Below are positions 1 to 9,442 of a stretch of DNA of 64,000 nucleotides, piece by piece. The notes beneath the pieces were generated by a model. That model was given only the letters and a program-made list of their open reading frames with translations. It did no database searches and was not told the DNA's origin. Every line of letters starts with the position of its first letter. The stretch's first letter is position 1. Origin of the DNA: JBBIGV01 sp037447335 (GTDB taxonomy: Bacteria > Bacteroidota > Ignavibacteria > Ignavibacteriales > Ignavibacteriaceae); the NCBI GenBank assembly GCA_037447335.1, contig JBBIGV010000007.1, forward strand, positions 14,234 through 78,233, given 5' to 3'. A program made the translations under genes and the position numbers.

Positions 1-585
1 AATGATGGTATGGTAGGGATAGGCATGGCGCTGCTGTTATTTTTCATACCGGCAAAAGCTAAAACCGGAACTTCCAACGCAATACTTGATGTAACAGCGT
101 TCAGCAAGGTTCCATGGGGTATTATTTTATTATTTGGCGGCGGCTTTGCACTGGCAAAAGGATTTACAGTTACAGGACTTTCTGAATTTATTGGTTACAA
201 GTTTAGCGGTATGGCGACCATTGCGCCAATAATATTAATTATATCAGTTGCATTAGTTGTAAATTTTCTTACTGAGCTTACATCGAACACAGCAACTGCC
301 GAGATGATTTTACCGATTATGGCGTCGGTTGCTGTTGCAATAGGGATGAATCCTTTGTTATTAATGATTACTGCAACACTCTCCGCCTCGATGGGCTTTA
401 TGCTGCCTGCCGCAACACCACCAAACACAGTTGTTTTTGCCAGTGAAAGACTGAAAATTCCACAAATGGTAAAAGCAGGGTTTGCATTGAATATTGCCGG
501 GGTAATTCTTGTAGCAGTAATGGTCTATCTGATCGGATCATTTGTCTTCGATCTTAATATTTTTCCTGATTGGGCAGGTAAATAA
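1..585 (+). CDS. SLC13/DASS-family sodium:anion symporter, C-terminal part (5' end outside window)
   Basis: The reading frame is open to the left edge, so the N-terminus is missing. The visible part is very hydrophobic, with about five membrane segments. It contains the SNT signature (ELTSNTAT, near residue 95) and the later PPNT segment typical of the second half of the divalent anion:sodium symporter (SLC13/DASS) fold. Known members import di- and tricarboxylates or sulfate with sodium across the inner membrane. The exact substrate cannot be read from this part. The family call is fairly sure. Confidence 0.85.
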   Translation, partial: NDGMVGIGMALLLFFIPAKAKTGTSNAILDVTAFSKVPWGIILLFGGGFALAKGFTVTGLSEFIGYKFSGMATIAPIILIISVALVVNFLTELTSNTATAEMILPIMASVAVAIGMNPLLLMITATLSASMGFMLPAATPPNTVVFASERLKIPQMVKAGFALNIAGVILVAVMVYLIGSFVFDLNIFPDWAGK

Positions 586-672
586 TCAAAAAAAATTTTA
601 ACTTTGCATCACGGCAGAATTAACATCTGTTATTTAATTCCACTTTTAACTTAATTTTTTTGCAATACGATT

Positions 673-978
673 ATGTATATCTATAACGTAACTATAAATA
701 TAAAAAAAGATGTTGAACAGGAATGGTTCAACTGGATGAAGGAAAAACACCTGCCTGATGTAATTGCGACGGGATATTTCAAAGCATATAAAACTTTTAA
801 GATAATTATTCCTTCAGGAATTGCAGACGAATCGACTTATATAATTCAGTATGAATGTGATGAGCTGGAACAATATCATCAGTATATTGAGAAAGAGTCT
901 GCCAGGCTGCAGGGTGAGCATCAGTCAAAATTTCCAGGTAAGTTTACAGCAGCACGGGCTGTTCTGCAGGTTAAATAG
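673..978 (+). CDS. DUF4286 family protein
   Basis: This 101-residue soluble protein begins MYIYNVTINI and contains EWFNWMKEKHLPDV, followed by a predicted alpha/beta ferredoxin-like fold. This is the pattern of the DUF4286 family found throughout Bacteroidota-type genomes. There is no signal peptide or membrane segment. The family has no established biochemical role, so none is assigned. It stands alone, 87 bp after the transporter gene. Confidence 0.75.
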   Translation: MYIYNVTINIKKDVEQEWFNWMKEKHLPDVIATGYFKAYKTFKIIIPSGIADESTYIIQYECDELEQYHQYIEKESARLQGEHQSKFPGKFTAARAVLQVK

Positions 979-1186
979 AGCTTACATTAAAGTTGATCGC
1001 AAGTATCAGAAATTGCTGTCTGACAGCCGTCTGAACTCACCTTTGGTATAAAAAGAAGTTCGAAAAATGCAGTTGAAATTGTTCTTCAGATTTGTAATAT
1101 TATCATCGGATTTCCACCACTTGCAGTAAAAGTGATTAACAATAAGTTCTGAATAGTGCGTTTTCAAAATTATAAATTAATATCAG

Positions 1187-1600
1187 ATGAAATATATTGA
1201 TTATCTGTTTTTTCTATTATTAGCGGTAAGTATTTCTTCGTGCAGGGAAGATATTATTCAGCCGGATGTACTGCTGCCCAACAAAAATGAACCTGTTGAG
1301 TTCAGATCATATAACTCTTATTCATTTCTAATTAATGCTGAAAATGTTACACAATCAGTTTTAAATGAATTTGACATAGAGCTTACAAAATCGAGAATTT
1401 TTTATTCACTTACTGATTATGCCTCAGGCTATGTGGAGATCAGGCTATACACACAGGACTTTCAAAATGTTTTCTATCAGAATCTCTCAGAGAATTCATT
1501 AAACTCGGCGCTCATTGATGGTTTTCGTCCTGCAGCAATAAGCATTAAATTTAATAATTTTACAGGTGTATTAAAGATAGAACTGAACAGGGTGTTTTAG
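1187..1600 (+). CDS. small hypothetical lipoprotein
   Basis: A 137-residue protein. Residues 1-19 form a hydrophobic signal ending in the lipobox-like SISSC, which predicts cleavage and lipidation at the Cys. The mature part is rich in Asn, Ser and aromatic residues with alternating hydrophobic residues, suggesting a small beta-sandwich. No family was recognised. It stands alone: the flanking gaps (979-1186 and 1601-1855) hold no other convincing gene. Confidence 0.6.
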   Translation: MKYIDYLFFLLLAVSISSCREDIIQPDVLLPNKNEPVEFRSYNSYSFLINAENVTQSVLNEFDIELTKSRIFYSLTDYASGYVEIRLYTQDFQNVFYQNLSENSLNSALIDGFRPAAISIKFNNFTGVLKIELNRVF

Positions 1601-1855
1601 ATGCTGCCTCCACAAACTTTATAATGTGGCACAGCATTCTTCCTCTCTGTTTTAATTTCCTTATTGAATTCGTTTTGCAAGTAAGCAAATGTTAACCATT
1701 GAAATTTTTTGTTAAAATAAACAAAGAAACATTTAAGGTTGAGAACTTTACGCAAGAGGATTTCCCGATTAAATTTCAGTGGAATTAGTAAGTTTTTTTT
1801 CTTTTACTATGAATTACAACAGATGTATATTAGATGGTAAGTTGAAAGGGATAAC

Positions 1856-2968
1856 ATGAAAAGTTTTATACATACCGTTATTATTAGCTTATTAATAATT
1901 ACCGTTAATTACTCACAGCAGGCGTCAGATTATTTCCCAGAATCGACCGGTTATACATGGATGTTCAGGGTTGTGCCTCTCGATTCATCAAATAATCCGA
2001 TTGATTCACTTGCGTTTTTCAGGGCAGATTCTTTTGCGACGGCAGCAAACTACCAGGGCAAATCAGCAAATTTCGTACTGACTAAGCAAGGTGCTGAAGC
2101 AATACTTCCTTTACTTCCTTATACTGATACGCTCTTCTACAGTTTTGAAGGCTCTAATGGATTCGAATACTTCAGATTACGTGGTATTGACGAAATTGCC
2201 AGACTGCTTGATTCGATAGGAATCGGAGGAGGGGACAGCTTGCTTCAATTTTTTATTTCACTAAAAGATTGGTACTCAACATTCAGGTTTGCAAGCACGG
2301 TAAACACGAATTACACGTTGTTTTCAAAGGATACTACTATCATCATAGATACTTTAACTTTACCGCTCAGGTTCGAATACAGGGGCAGAAGATTGAACGA
2401 CGAAAGTATTATTACAGAATTCGGCGTACTGAATTGCAAAAAATTTCTGCTCTCCAACAGGATAAGTTATTTGATTCTGCCGCCTCCACCCATACCGCCA
2501 ATTCCAATAACATTGATTGAGATTCCGGATACAGTATGGATTGCACAGGATTTATGGATCGTTAGAGATGTTATCCCCACATCCACTTTGGATCTTTCTC
2601 TTTTTGGGTTTGAATCTTTTACATTTCCCGGATTAAAAACAGAAATAATGATGTCTCCGACTTCTAATACAGAATTACAACAACCAATACTGAAAGATTA
2701 CCGGCTTTCACAAAATTATCCGAATCCATTTAACCCGTCAACAACTATTGAGTTTACCGTTCCGTCCCCGGGGTTTGTACGCCTTATTGTTACGGATATT
2801 TTAGGTCAGCAGGTTGCAGAAATTGAGAGCAGGTATTTTGATACAGGATCATTCAATGTTGTGTTTGATGCCGCATCCGCCGGAGGCGGACTGGCAAGCG
2901 GGACATATTTTTACAGGTTAGAGCACAATAATAATGTGCTGGTAAGAAAAATGCTTTTGGTAAAATAA
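1856..2968 (+). CDS. secreted protein with T9SS type A C-terminal sorting domain
   Basis: A 370-residue protein. It has a signal peptide (residues 1-20), a central region of unknown fold containing a Pro-rich stretch (PPPPIPPIPI, about residue 205), and an 85-residue C-terminal domain. That domain has LSQNYPNPFNPSTTIEF, a DILGQQV turn, SGTYFYRL and a basic end (VRKMLLVK). These mark the type IX secretion sorting domain, which is recognised at the outer membrane and removed on export. The function of the cargo part is unknown. Confidence 0.85.
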   Translation: MKSFIHTVIISLLIITVNYSQQASDYFPESTGYTWMFRVVPLDSSNNPIDSLAFFRADSFATAANYQGKSANFVLTKQGAEAILPLLPYTDTLFYSFEGSNGFEYFRLRGIDEIARLLDSIGIGGGDSLLQFFISLKDWYSTFRFASTVNTNYTLFSKDTTIIIDTLTLPLRFEYRGRRLNDESIITEFGVLNCKKFLLSNRISYLILPPPPIPPIPITLIEIPDTVWIAQDLWIVRDVIPTSTLDLSLFGFESFTFPGLKTEIMMSPTSNTELQQPILKDYRLSQNYPNPFNPSTTIEFTVPSPGFVRLIVTDILGQQVAEIESRYFDTGSFNVVFDAASAGGGLASGTYFYRLEHNNNVLVRKMLLVK

Positions 2969-3074
2969 CAGTCGTCCGAAAAATGATGAATAGTAACTAT
3001 ATACAAATTCAAGGCGGTTGATTAATTTTTTCAAGTGAATATGTGAAATTCAAAATTAATTTAATTTATTCTGT

Positions 3075-4922
3075 ATGAAATTCTTTGAACGATTGTTCTT
3101 CGCCGGGGCAGAAATCCCTTCAGAGCTTCAAACCAGAGAACAAATAAATGAAAAAGATAAATGGGACCTTACTCACATTTATGCAAATGATGATATGTGG
3201 GAGGCTGATTTTCGCTGGGTTGAATCACATATTGCTGAATACGAAAAATTTGAAGGAAAACTTGCTTCCGGCTCTGAAATACTTTTGAAATGCCTGAAGT
3301 TTGATGATGAAATGAATATCAAACTTGAGAGGCTGCATCTTTATGCGATGCTGTCCAAAGACACTGATATGTCAGTCTCAAAATATCATGCAATGGAAGA
3401 CCGCGTTCGATCGTTATACTCCCGGGTAACGACTGCAAGTTCATTCCTTCGCCCGGAAATTCTTTCTTTTCCTGAAGAGGAGCTTCTTAAAGCTATACAC
3501 GCTAACAATGATTTACGTATCTATGAACACGCTGTAAGCGATTTGTTAAGAACCAAGTCCCATACGCTTGCAAAAGAGCAGGAGGAAATTCTTGCATTGG
3601 CAGGCGAGATAACACAAACCCCTTATAATACATATTCGTTATTCACTAATGCTGATATGAAATTTCCCGTTATAAAAGACGGCACCGGAAACGAAATAGA
3701 AATTTCGCATGCACGCTTTTATGCTGCTATGCATTCGCCCGACAGGCAGTACCGGAAAGAGGCTTTCGGATCATATCTTAAACCATATCTTGATTATGTA
3801 AATACGTTAGCTTCTTTGTTTAATGGTAATCTTAAAACAAATATCTTTAATGCGAAGGCAAGAAAATATACATCAGCTCTGGAGGCATCACTCGACAGGA
3901 ATAACATCCCGGTTTCAGTTTATAGTAATCTTATCAATACAGCAAACGAAAATCTTGAGCCGCTCCACCGCTGGGCTAAACTAAAAAAGAAAACTCTCGG
4001 TTTGGATGAGCTCCATCCCTACGATGTATATGTAAGTATCTTTCCCTTTGGAGATGAAAAAAAATATTCATTTGAAGAGAGCAAACAATTACTTATTGAA
4101 GCGTTAAAACCACTCGGAGATGATTATCTGGCTTCTCTGCAAACTGCATTTGAATACCGGTGGATAGATGTTTATGAAACAAGGTCTAAGAGAAGCGGCG
4201 CATATTCTTCAGGTACTACTTTTGGTGTTCATCCGTATGTTCTTCTGAACTGGACTTACCTGCTTAATGATGTTTTTACATTAGCTCACGAGATGGGTCA
4301 TAATATGCATTCTTATTATACGGGTAAAACTCAGCCGTATCCGTATGCTAATTATTCGATATTTCTTGCAGAGGTTGCATCCACTTTTAATGAATCTCTT
4401 CTTCTCGATTATCTGATTGATAAAGCGGAAAATAAAAACGAAAAACTTTTTCTTCTGGAGAAATACCTGAATAACATAACTGCCACTTTTTACCGGCAGG
4501 TAATGTTTGCAGAGTTTGAAAAAATTGTATATGAGAAAACCGAGGGAGGAGAAGCGCTAACTTCGGACATGCTTTGTGATCTTTACAGAGGCTTGTATCA
4601 GAAGTACTGGGGTGCCGATATGGTAATAGACAAAGAAGAGGAGTTTACCTGGGCAAGAGTTCCGCATTTCTATTATAATTTTTATGTATTTCAATATGCA
4701 ACAGGATTTGCCGCTTCTGAAGTTTTGTCACGCAAAGTAAAGGATGACGGTAAACCGGTTGTTGATGCATACCTGGATTTTCTTAAAGCAGGTAATTCAG
4801 ATTATTCTATTAATATTCTTAAGAAAGCCGGTGTAGATATGAATTCACCCCAGCCGGTTATTGCAACCACCCGCAAAATGAGTGAACTATTAGATGAGGT
4901 TGAAACTTTACTCGGAATTTAA
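3075..4922 (+). CDS. pepF: oligoendopeptidase F, M3 family zinc peptidase
   Basis: A 615-residue protein with the M3 zinc-binding motif HEMGH at residues 405-409 and the third ligand Glu at about 433 (LAEVASTFNES). The opening EKDKWDLTHIY and the C-terminal YQYATGFAAS-type segment (FQYATGFAAS here) are typical of PepF. It should hydrolyse peptides of roughly 7-17 residues in the cytoplasm. The first 17 residues (MKFFERLFFAGAEIPSE) extend beyond the usual family start. They may be genuine or may reflect a later initiation; no better start with a ribosome-binding site was evident. Confidence 0.93.
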   Translation: MKFFERLFFAGAEIPSELQTREQINEKDKWDLTHIYANDDMWEADFRWVESHIAEYEKFEGKLASGSEILLKCLKFDDEMNIKLERLHLYAMLSKDTDMSVSKYHAMEDRVRSLYSRVTTASSFLRPEILSFPEEELLKAIHANNDLRIYEHAVSDLLRTKSHTLAKEQEEILALAGEITQTPYNTYSLFTNADMKFPVIKDGTGNEIEISHARFYAAMHSPDRQYRKEAFGSYLKPYLDYVNTLASLFNGNLKTNIFNAKARKYTSALEASLDRNNIPVSVYSNLINTANENLEPLHRWAKLKKKTLGLDELHPYDVYVSIFPFGDEKKYSFEESKQLLIEALKPLGDDYLASLQTAFEYRWIDVYETRSKRSGAYSSGTTFGVHPYVLLNWTYLLNDVFTLAHEMGHNMHSYYTGKTQPYPYANYSIFLAEVASTFNESLLLDYLIDKAENKNEKLFLLEKYLNNITATFYRQVMFAEFEKIVYEKTEGGEALTSDMLCDLYRGLYQKYWGADMVIDKEEEFTWARVPHFYYNFYVFQYATGFAASEVLSRKVKDDGKPVVDAYLDFLKAGNSDYSINILKKAGVDMNSPQPVIATTRKMSELLDEVETLLGI

Positions 4923-5059
4923 GCTGATTATTCATTTCCAATCATAACTTTAATTTGTTTTTCTCTCCTAACAGGTATTAATGCTATTCCAATCTGAACC
5001 AAAAAAATTTTAAGTATTAACTTGATTCGTTATCTTTCCTGGAAAGAATATCAATAATA

Positions 5060-7132
5060 GTGAGTAATATGATGAAACCAGCTTTGCAAAAAATTGTTAT
5101 ACTTTTCCTGATCTTATCGTGTGTTGCCATTGCGCAGAAAAAACCATTTACAATTCAAGACCTGTATGAGGTTAAGATGGTTGGTTCGCCGGTTGTTTCA
5201 CCAAACGGGGATAAAATCGCTTTTACCGTTACTGATTATGAATTAGAAAAAAGCAAGTCTTATACTTTTATTTATTTTATGAATACTGACGGAACAGATT
5301 TAAAAACAATTTCGGAAAAAGAAATTAATGATTATAATCCTTTTTGGGCGCCGGACAACCAATCCTTATATTTTCAGAGAGAAGGCAAACTGTTTTCATA
5401 CAATATTAAGTATGGAAATACAGAGGAGATTTTTGGCTTTTATCCGGGAATTTCAGACCCCATCATATCTCCCGATGGAAACCTGATTGCTTTTCACTCT
5501 GAGATTTATCCGGAATGCGGAATTGATGAAGCGTGTAATAAAAACAATTCAGAAGCTGCTGAGTCAGGTCCTCTACAGGCATATCTTGCCGACGATCTGC
5601 TCTTTCGTCACTGGAATACATATGTTGATGATAAAATACCTGCGCTGATAGTTTACGACCTGAACAAGAAATCATTTAAAGAAATAGCCCACTCAGAATG
5701 GTTGAGGTATACCTTTATGCTTGGCGGGAGCGTTAAATATTCATTTTCGCCTGATAGTAAAGAAATTGCATTTATTAAAAATGAGGAAAAAAATCTTGCC
5801 GCATCCATCAATTCAGATATGTGGATTGTTAAGGTTGACGGAAGCGATGCAATAAATATCACAAAAGAAAATTTAGCCTGGGATGGTTACCCGGTTTACT
5901 CGCCTGATGGAAAATATATCGCATATAAAAAACAACTTATACCTGACTACGAAGCTGATCGTTACAGAATTGCACTTTACAACCGTGAAACCGGCACAAT
6001 TGAGAATATTACAGAAAACTTTGATTATACTGTTAATGATATAAAATGGAGTGATGATTCTAAATCAATTTATTTCAATGCAGATTATGAAGGATATTCA
6101 CCAATATTTAATGTAAATATCCCTTCCCGTAAGTTAGAACAGGTATCCGAAAAAGAATCTGTTTTCGGTTTTGACTTCGCTGATTCTAAAGATGGTATCT
6201 ATTATATGGCAAGATGGGTTCACAAGCCCGGAGAAGTATATAAATTTCAAAATGGGGGTTCAACACAGCTTACAAATTTTAATGAGGAATTTTTGAGCAG
6301 GGTTGACGTACGCCCTGCAGAACAGTTATGGATTACAGGCGCTGATGGAAAGAAAGTGCATGTCTTTTTGGTTAAACCACACAATTTTGATCCTGATAAA
6401 AAATATCCTCTTATTCTTAATGTTCATGGTGGACCTCAAAGCCAGTGGATGGATTCATTCAGAGGTGATTGGCAGGTTTATCCGGGCTCGGGATATATTG
6501 TAGCATTTCCAAACCCTCATGGTTCAACCGGCTATGGTTCAAAATTTACAGAAGCTATATCGGGCGATTGGGGCGGTAAAGTATTTGAAGACCTTATGCA
6601 CATAACAGATGAACTTGAAAAGCTGCCTTATGTTGATAAAGACAGAATTGGCGCTATGGGATGGTCTTATGGCGGGTATATGATGAATTGGTTTCAGGTA
6701 CAAACTAAGCGCTTTAAATGCCTTGTCAGTATGATGGGCATTTATGACCTCGAATCAATGTGGGGAGGAACAGAAGAACTTTGGTTTGTGAACTGGGATC
6801 TAAGAGGGCAGCCATGGAATTCTGAAGATTATATTAAATGGTCACCTTCAAATTTTGTTGAAAACTTTTCTACCCCAACACTTATCATACATGGTAAAAA
6901 AGATTTCCGCGTACCTTATCTTCAGGCAGTGCAATATTTCACAACATTAAAAACACTGGGAATTGACAGCAGGTTGATACTGTTCAGGAATGACGGACAC
7001 TGGCCAAATCATGTAAGATCAATGCCGCTTTATTATAATGCACATCTGGAGTGGTTTCATAAATATCTTGGCGGAGAGCCGGCACCCTATGACTCAAAAA
7101 AAATGGTGAAGAATCTGATCTTTAGAGAATAA
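5060..7132 (+). CDS. exported S9 family (prolyl oligopeptidase-like) serine peptidase
   Basis: A 690-residue protein from the GTG at 5060 (in-frame ATGs follow at 5069 and 5072). The signal peptide ends near AIAQ. It is followed by a PD40/WD40-type beta-propeller with repeated SPDG and W(S/A)PD motifs (about residues 30-430), then an alpha/beta-hydrolase domain. Catalytic residues are visible: Ser536 in GWSYGG, Asp615 in HGKKDFRVP and His647 in NDGHWP. It resembles dipeptidyl/acylaminoacyl peptidases that trim peptides in the periplasm. It was probably transcribed alone. Confidence 0.92.
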   Translation: MSNMMKPALQKIVILFLILSCVAIAQKKPFTIQDLYEVKMVGSPVVSPNGDKIAFTVTDYELEKSKSYTFIYFMNTDGTDLKTISEKEINDYNPFWAPDNQSLYFQREGKLFSYNIKYGNTEEIFGFYPGISDPIISPDGNLIAFHSEIYPECGIDEACNKNNSEAAESGPLQAYLADDLLFRHWNTYVDDKIPALIVYDLNKKSFKEIAHSEWLRYTFMLGGSVKYSFSPDSKEIAFIKNEEKNLAASINSDMWIVKVDGSDAINITKENLAWDGYPVYSPDGKYIAYKKQLIPDYEADRYRIALYNRETGTIENITENFDYTVNDIKWSDDSKSIYFNADYEGYSPIFNVNIPSRKLEQVSEKESVFGFDFADSKDGIYYMARWVHKPGEVYKFQNGGSTQLTNFNEEFLSRVDVRPAEQLWITGADGKKVHVFLVKPHNFDPDKKYPLILNVHGGPQSQWMDSFRGDWQVYPGSGYIVAFPNPHGSTGYGSKFTEAISGDWGGKVFEDLMHITDELEKLPYVDKDRIGAMGWSYGGYMMNWFQVQTKRFKCLVSMMGIYDLESMWGGTEELWFVNWDLRGQPWNSEDYIKWSPSNFVENFSTPTLIIHGKKDFRVPYLQAVQYFTTLKTLGIDSRLILFRNDGHWPNHVRSMPLYYNAHLEWFHKYLGGEPAPYDSKKMVKNLIFRE

Positions 7133-7134
7133 AT

Positions 7135-7503
7135 TTATAAACGAGGATCAACAAGCCGCAGTTTGTACATTGGTACCTTTTGCGAGCTTGAATAGTGCTG
7201 TAGAATTTGAGAGTTGAAATTTTTATTTCCGAAAGAACCTGACCTTATTTCAGCGGGGATAATATTTTCATTAAGAACTTTGAAACGGTTATTCTTTTTG
7301 GATTGCATTAACGGAGTTCCGAAGAGTTTCCCGCGCTCATTTCCTCCTAAATTGAAATTCATCCCTTCTGCTGCAAGCTGCATATATGGTTTAATTCTGA
7401 ATCTGTCTTTTATTCTGAAGATTATATACGAGATAAGAAGATATGATAGGGAAAATAGACTGACTAATACAAGAGTGAGTTTTATTATTTCAATTAGTTC
7501 CAT
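7135..7503 (-). CDS. small hypothetical membrane-anchored protein
   Basis: A 122-residue product if translation starts at the ATG at 7503; a TTG at 7527 would add 8 residues. Residues 1-30 form one membrane segment (LTLVLVSLFSLSYLLISYIIF), followed by a basic, Asn-rich soluble tail. It ends 2 bp after the convergent S9 peptidase gene. A + strand frame at 7214-7567 overlaps it. The minus frame is preferred because it gives a signal-anchor followed by normal soluble composition. No family was recognised. Confidence 0.5.
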   Translation of the reverse strand: MELIEIIKLTLVLVSLFSLSYLLISYIIFRIKDRFRIKPYMQLAAEGMNFNLGGNERGKLFGTPLMQSKKNNRFKVLNENIIPAEIRSGSFGNKNFNSQILQHYSSSQKVPMYKLRLVDPRL

Positions 7504-7782
7504 AATTCTTTCGGTTTTTTTATGCAAGAAATTCCAAGAAGCGTACCAATGTGTTCTAATGCCTTAAGTGACTATTTTAATGGAAGATAACCAAATGAAT
7601 CCGAGATTTTTTATCAAAATGAGAAAAATTGCTAAAATATCTAACCTGGAGGTATCGGGAAGGCTGTGATTAACTTCCATAGAGCAAAGTCGTTTGATTT
7701 TAGCATAAATCTTTGATAATTTAAGTAATTAAAATACAATGAGTTATAAACATTTTGAGTAAGAGTATAGAAGGGTAAAATA

Positions 7783-8076
7783 ATGACAAAGGCTGATATT
7801 GTTGATAAAGTTGCAAGCGGCACTGGTCTTACCAAACTCGAAACTGAGGCAATTATTGAAGGTTTTTTTAAAACAGTTATAGAAGCTTTAAAAGAGGGTA
7901 AAGGTATTGAAATCAGAGGATTTGGTAGTTATAAGGTGAAGAAGAAAAATGCCAGGTATGCCCGTAATCCTAAAACTGGTGAACAGGTGTACGTTCCTGA
8001 ACACTACGTTCCGACATTCAAATTTTCAAAGGACTTTAAGGATTTAGTTGATCAAGGTATGAAGCAACGGGAGTAA
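7783..8076 (+). CDS. HU/IHF family DNA-binding protein
   Basis: A 97-residue protein with the complete HU/IHF fold: N-terminal helices starting MTKADIVDKVA, then the signature GFGSYKVKKKNARYARNPKTG leading into the DNA-bending beta-arm. The Pro of the ARNPKTG arm that intercalates into DNA is present. It compacts and bends DNA as a dimer. An upstream AT-rich stretch of about 250 bp probably holds its promoter. HU and IHF cannot be separated reliably from sequence in this phylum. Confidence 0.95.
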   Translation: MTKADIVDKVASGTGLTKLETEAIIEGFFKTVIEALKEGKGIEIRGFGSYKVKKKNARYARNPKTGEQVYVPEHYVPTFKFSKDFKDLVDQGMKQRE

Positions 8077-8085
8077 GTGGTTTAG

Positions 8086-9015
8086 ATGAATAAGTTTTGT
8101 AAAAATTGTGGATATCAACTGCAACTTGAATTTCAATTTTGTCCTGATTGTGGTACCGAAATTCCTAAAAAACCAGTTGAGGAAGCTCCTCTTGAATCAG
8201 ATAATAATTACATTTCTGATAGTAATACAGAAACACAGCATGATTTAATAGAATGCGATCTGTGCGGCGAAGAAAATAGTGTATTAAACAAAATCTGTTC
8301 AGGCTGCGGCGCTCGGCTTTCAGGTATAAAAGCAGTAATTGATAAGTCTGTAAGTTCATCAATTCGGAAAATCAAATCTGATTCAGATGCAGGCTCAACG
8401 GTAAAGAAGGTTTTGAAGAAAAAAAAATCTGATTTACCACTTAAAGACACGTCCGGAAGCCGCGAAAAGAAATTGGATACCTCAAAAGTATTAATAGTCT
8501 TGATTTCAATTATTATTCTGTCGGTAGTCTTATTGGCAGCAAGTGGAGTATTTTCTTCAAAAACTCCTGAGTCTGTTCCTGTTATGCAAGAAAGTTCAGG
8601 AGTGAACCTCCAGGCTTTACAGCACATAAGAGAACTTGAAGAAAAAGTTAGAGCAAATCCTGATGATATGGAAACGCTGCTTCATCTTGCGCACCTGAAA
8701 AAGGATAACAGCATGTACGAAGAGTCAATTCAGGCTTATAAATTGTATCTTGAAAGACACCCCGATGATGCTGATGCACGTATAGATATGGGTGTTTGTT
8801 ATTTTAATCTTACAGATTATGAAACAGCACAAAAAGAAATGTTGAAAGCACTGGAGTATAAGCCTGATCATCAAATTGGTCATTTGAATATAGGGATCGT
8901 AAACCTTCGTATAGGAAATATTGAAGAATCAAAAAAATGGTTTCAAAAAGCAATTGACATTAATCCAAATTCTGATATTGGACGAAAAGCAGCAGATTTA
9001 TTACATTCACATTAA
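8086..9015 (+). CDS. double zinc-ribbon, transmembrane, TPR protein
   Basis: A 309-residue protein starting 9 bp after the HU-like gene. Two zinc ribbons come first: CKNCG...CPDCG (residues 5-25) and CDLCG...CSGCG (about 58-76). A basic, Ser/Lys-rich linker follows, then one membrane segment (about 133-152, VLIVLISIIILSVVLLAA). The last 120 residues form three TPR units (for example YEESIQAYKLYLERHPDDADA). The topology suggests a cytoplasmic metal-binding head with the TPRs across the membrane. No specific function is known; the HU-like gene may be co-transcribed. Confidence 0.8.
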   Translation: MNKFCKNCGYQLQLEFQFCPDCGTEIPKKPVEEAPLESDNNYISDSNTETQHDLIECDLCGEENSVLNKICSGCGARLSGIKAVIDKSVSSSIRKIKSDSDAGSTVKKVLKKKKSDLPLKDTSGSREKKLDTSKVLIVLISIIILSVVLLAASGVFSSKTPESVPVMQESSGVNLQALQHIRELEEKVRANPDDMETLLHLAHLKKDNSMYEESIQAYKLYLERHPDDADARIDMGVCYFNLTDYETAQKEMLKALEYKPDHQIGHLNIGIVNLRIGNIEESKKWFQKAIDINPNSDIGRKAADLLHSH

Positions 9016-9042
9016 TACAATCAATTAAAAAAGGAGAACTAA

Positions 9043-9138
9043 ATGCCCTGCGGTAGAAAACGTAAACGTCATAAAATGGCAACCCATAAACGGAAAAAAA
9101 GACTTAGAAAGAACAGGCATAAAAAGAAACTAAGATAG
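9043..9138 (+). CDS. 31-residue AURKAIP1/COX24-domain (ribosome-associated) mini-protein
   Basis: Encodes 31 residues, starting MPCGRKRKRHKMATHKR and ending NRHKKKLR, extremely rich in Lys and Arg. A strong ribosome-binding site (AAGGAG at 9031-9036) lies 6 bp upstream. The sequence matches the conserved Bacteroidota small basic protein with an AURKAIP1/COX24 domain, related to mitochondrial mS38 and actinobacterial bS22, presumed to be a small ribosomal subunit component. It lies between the TPR gene and tRNA-Thr. Genes this short are often left unannotated. Confidence 0.82.
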   Translation: MPCGRKRKRHKMATHKRKKRLRKNRHKKKLR

Positions 9139-9199
9139 AAGTTATGTGATTGCAGATGGGAAATAAACCTGCCATCTGCTATCCGGATTACCTTTTTAT

Positions 9200-9272
9200 G
9201 CCATCTTAGCTCAGCTGGCAGAGCGGCTCATTCGTAATGAGCAGGTCGCCGGTTCGATCCCGGCAGATGGCT
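9200..9272 (+). tRNA. tRNA-Thr (anticodon CGT)
   Basis: A complete cloverleaf can be drawn. The acceptor stem GCCATCT pairs with AGATGGC, D stem GCTC with GAGC, anticodon stem GCTCA with TGAGC around the loop TTCGTAA (anticodon CGT, reading ACG), and T stem GCCGG with CCGGC around TTCGATC. The discriminator is T and CCA is not encoded. Confidence 0.95.
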
Positions 9273-9442
9273 CTCGGTTAAAAAAATTTATTGATAGTAA
9301 TAAACTTTTAATTTTTTCAGATTGTTTATTCTTCTAAATTGATTATTAGTTAGTTCCCGGTTGAGCCAGAGGGCGCTGGTTCATCTGGTCTACAAATTGT
9401 CGTCAATTTTCAAATATTTTTCCTGTCGGAGAATACTATTAT

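Noticed and set aside
7214..7567. 117-codon + strand frame overlapping the small membrane protein gene
   Set aside because: The minus-strand frame has a normal start, a signal-anchor and sensible soluble composition; the + strand frame looks like its complement.
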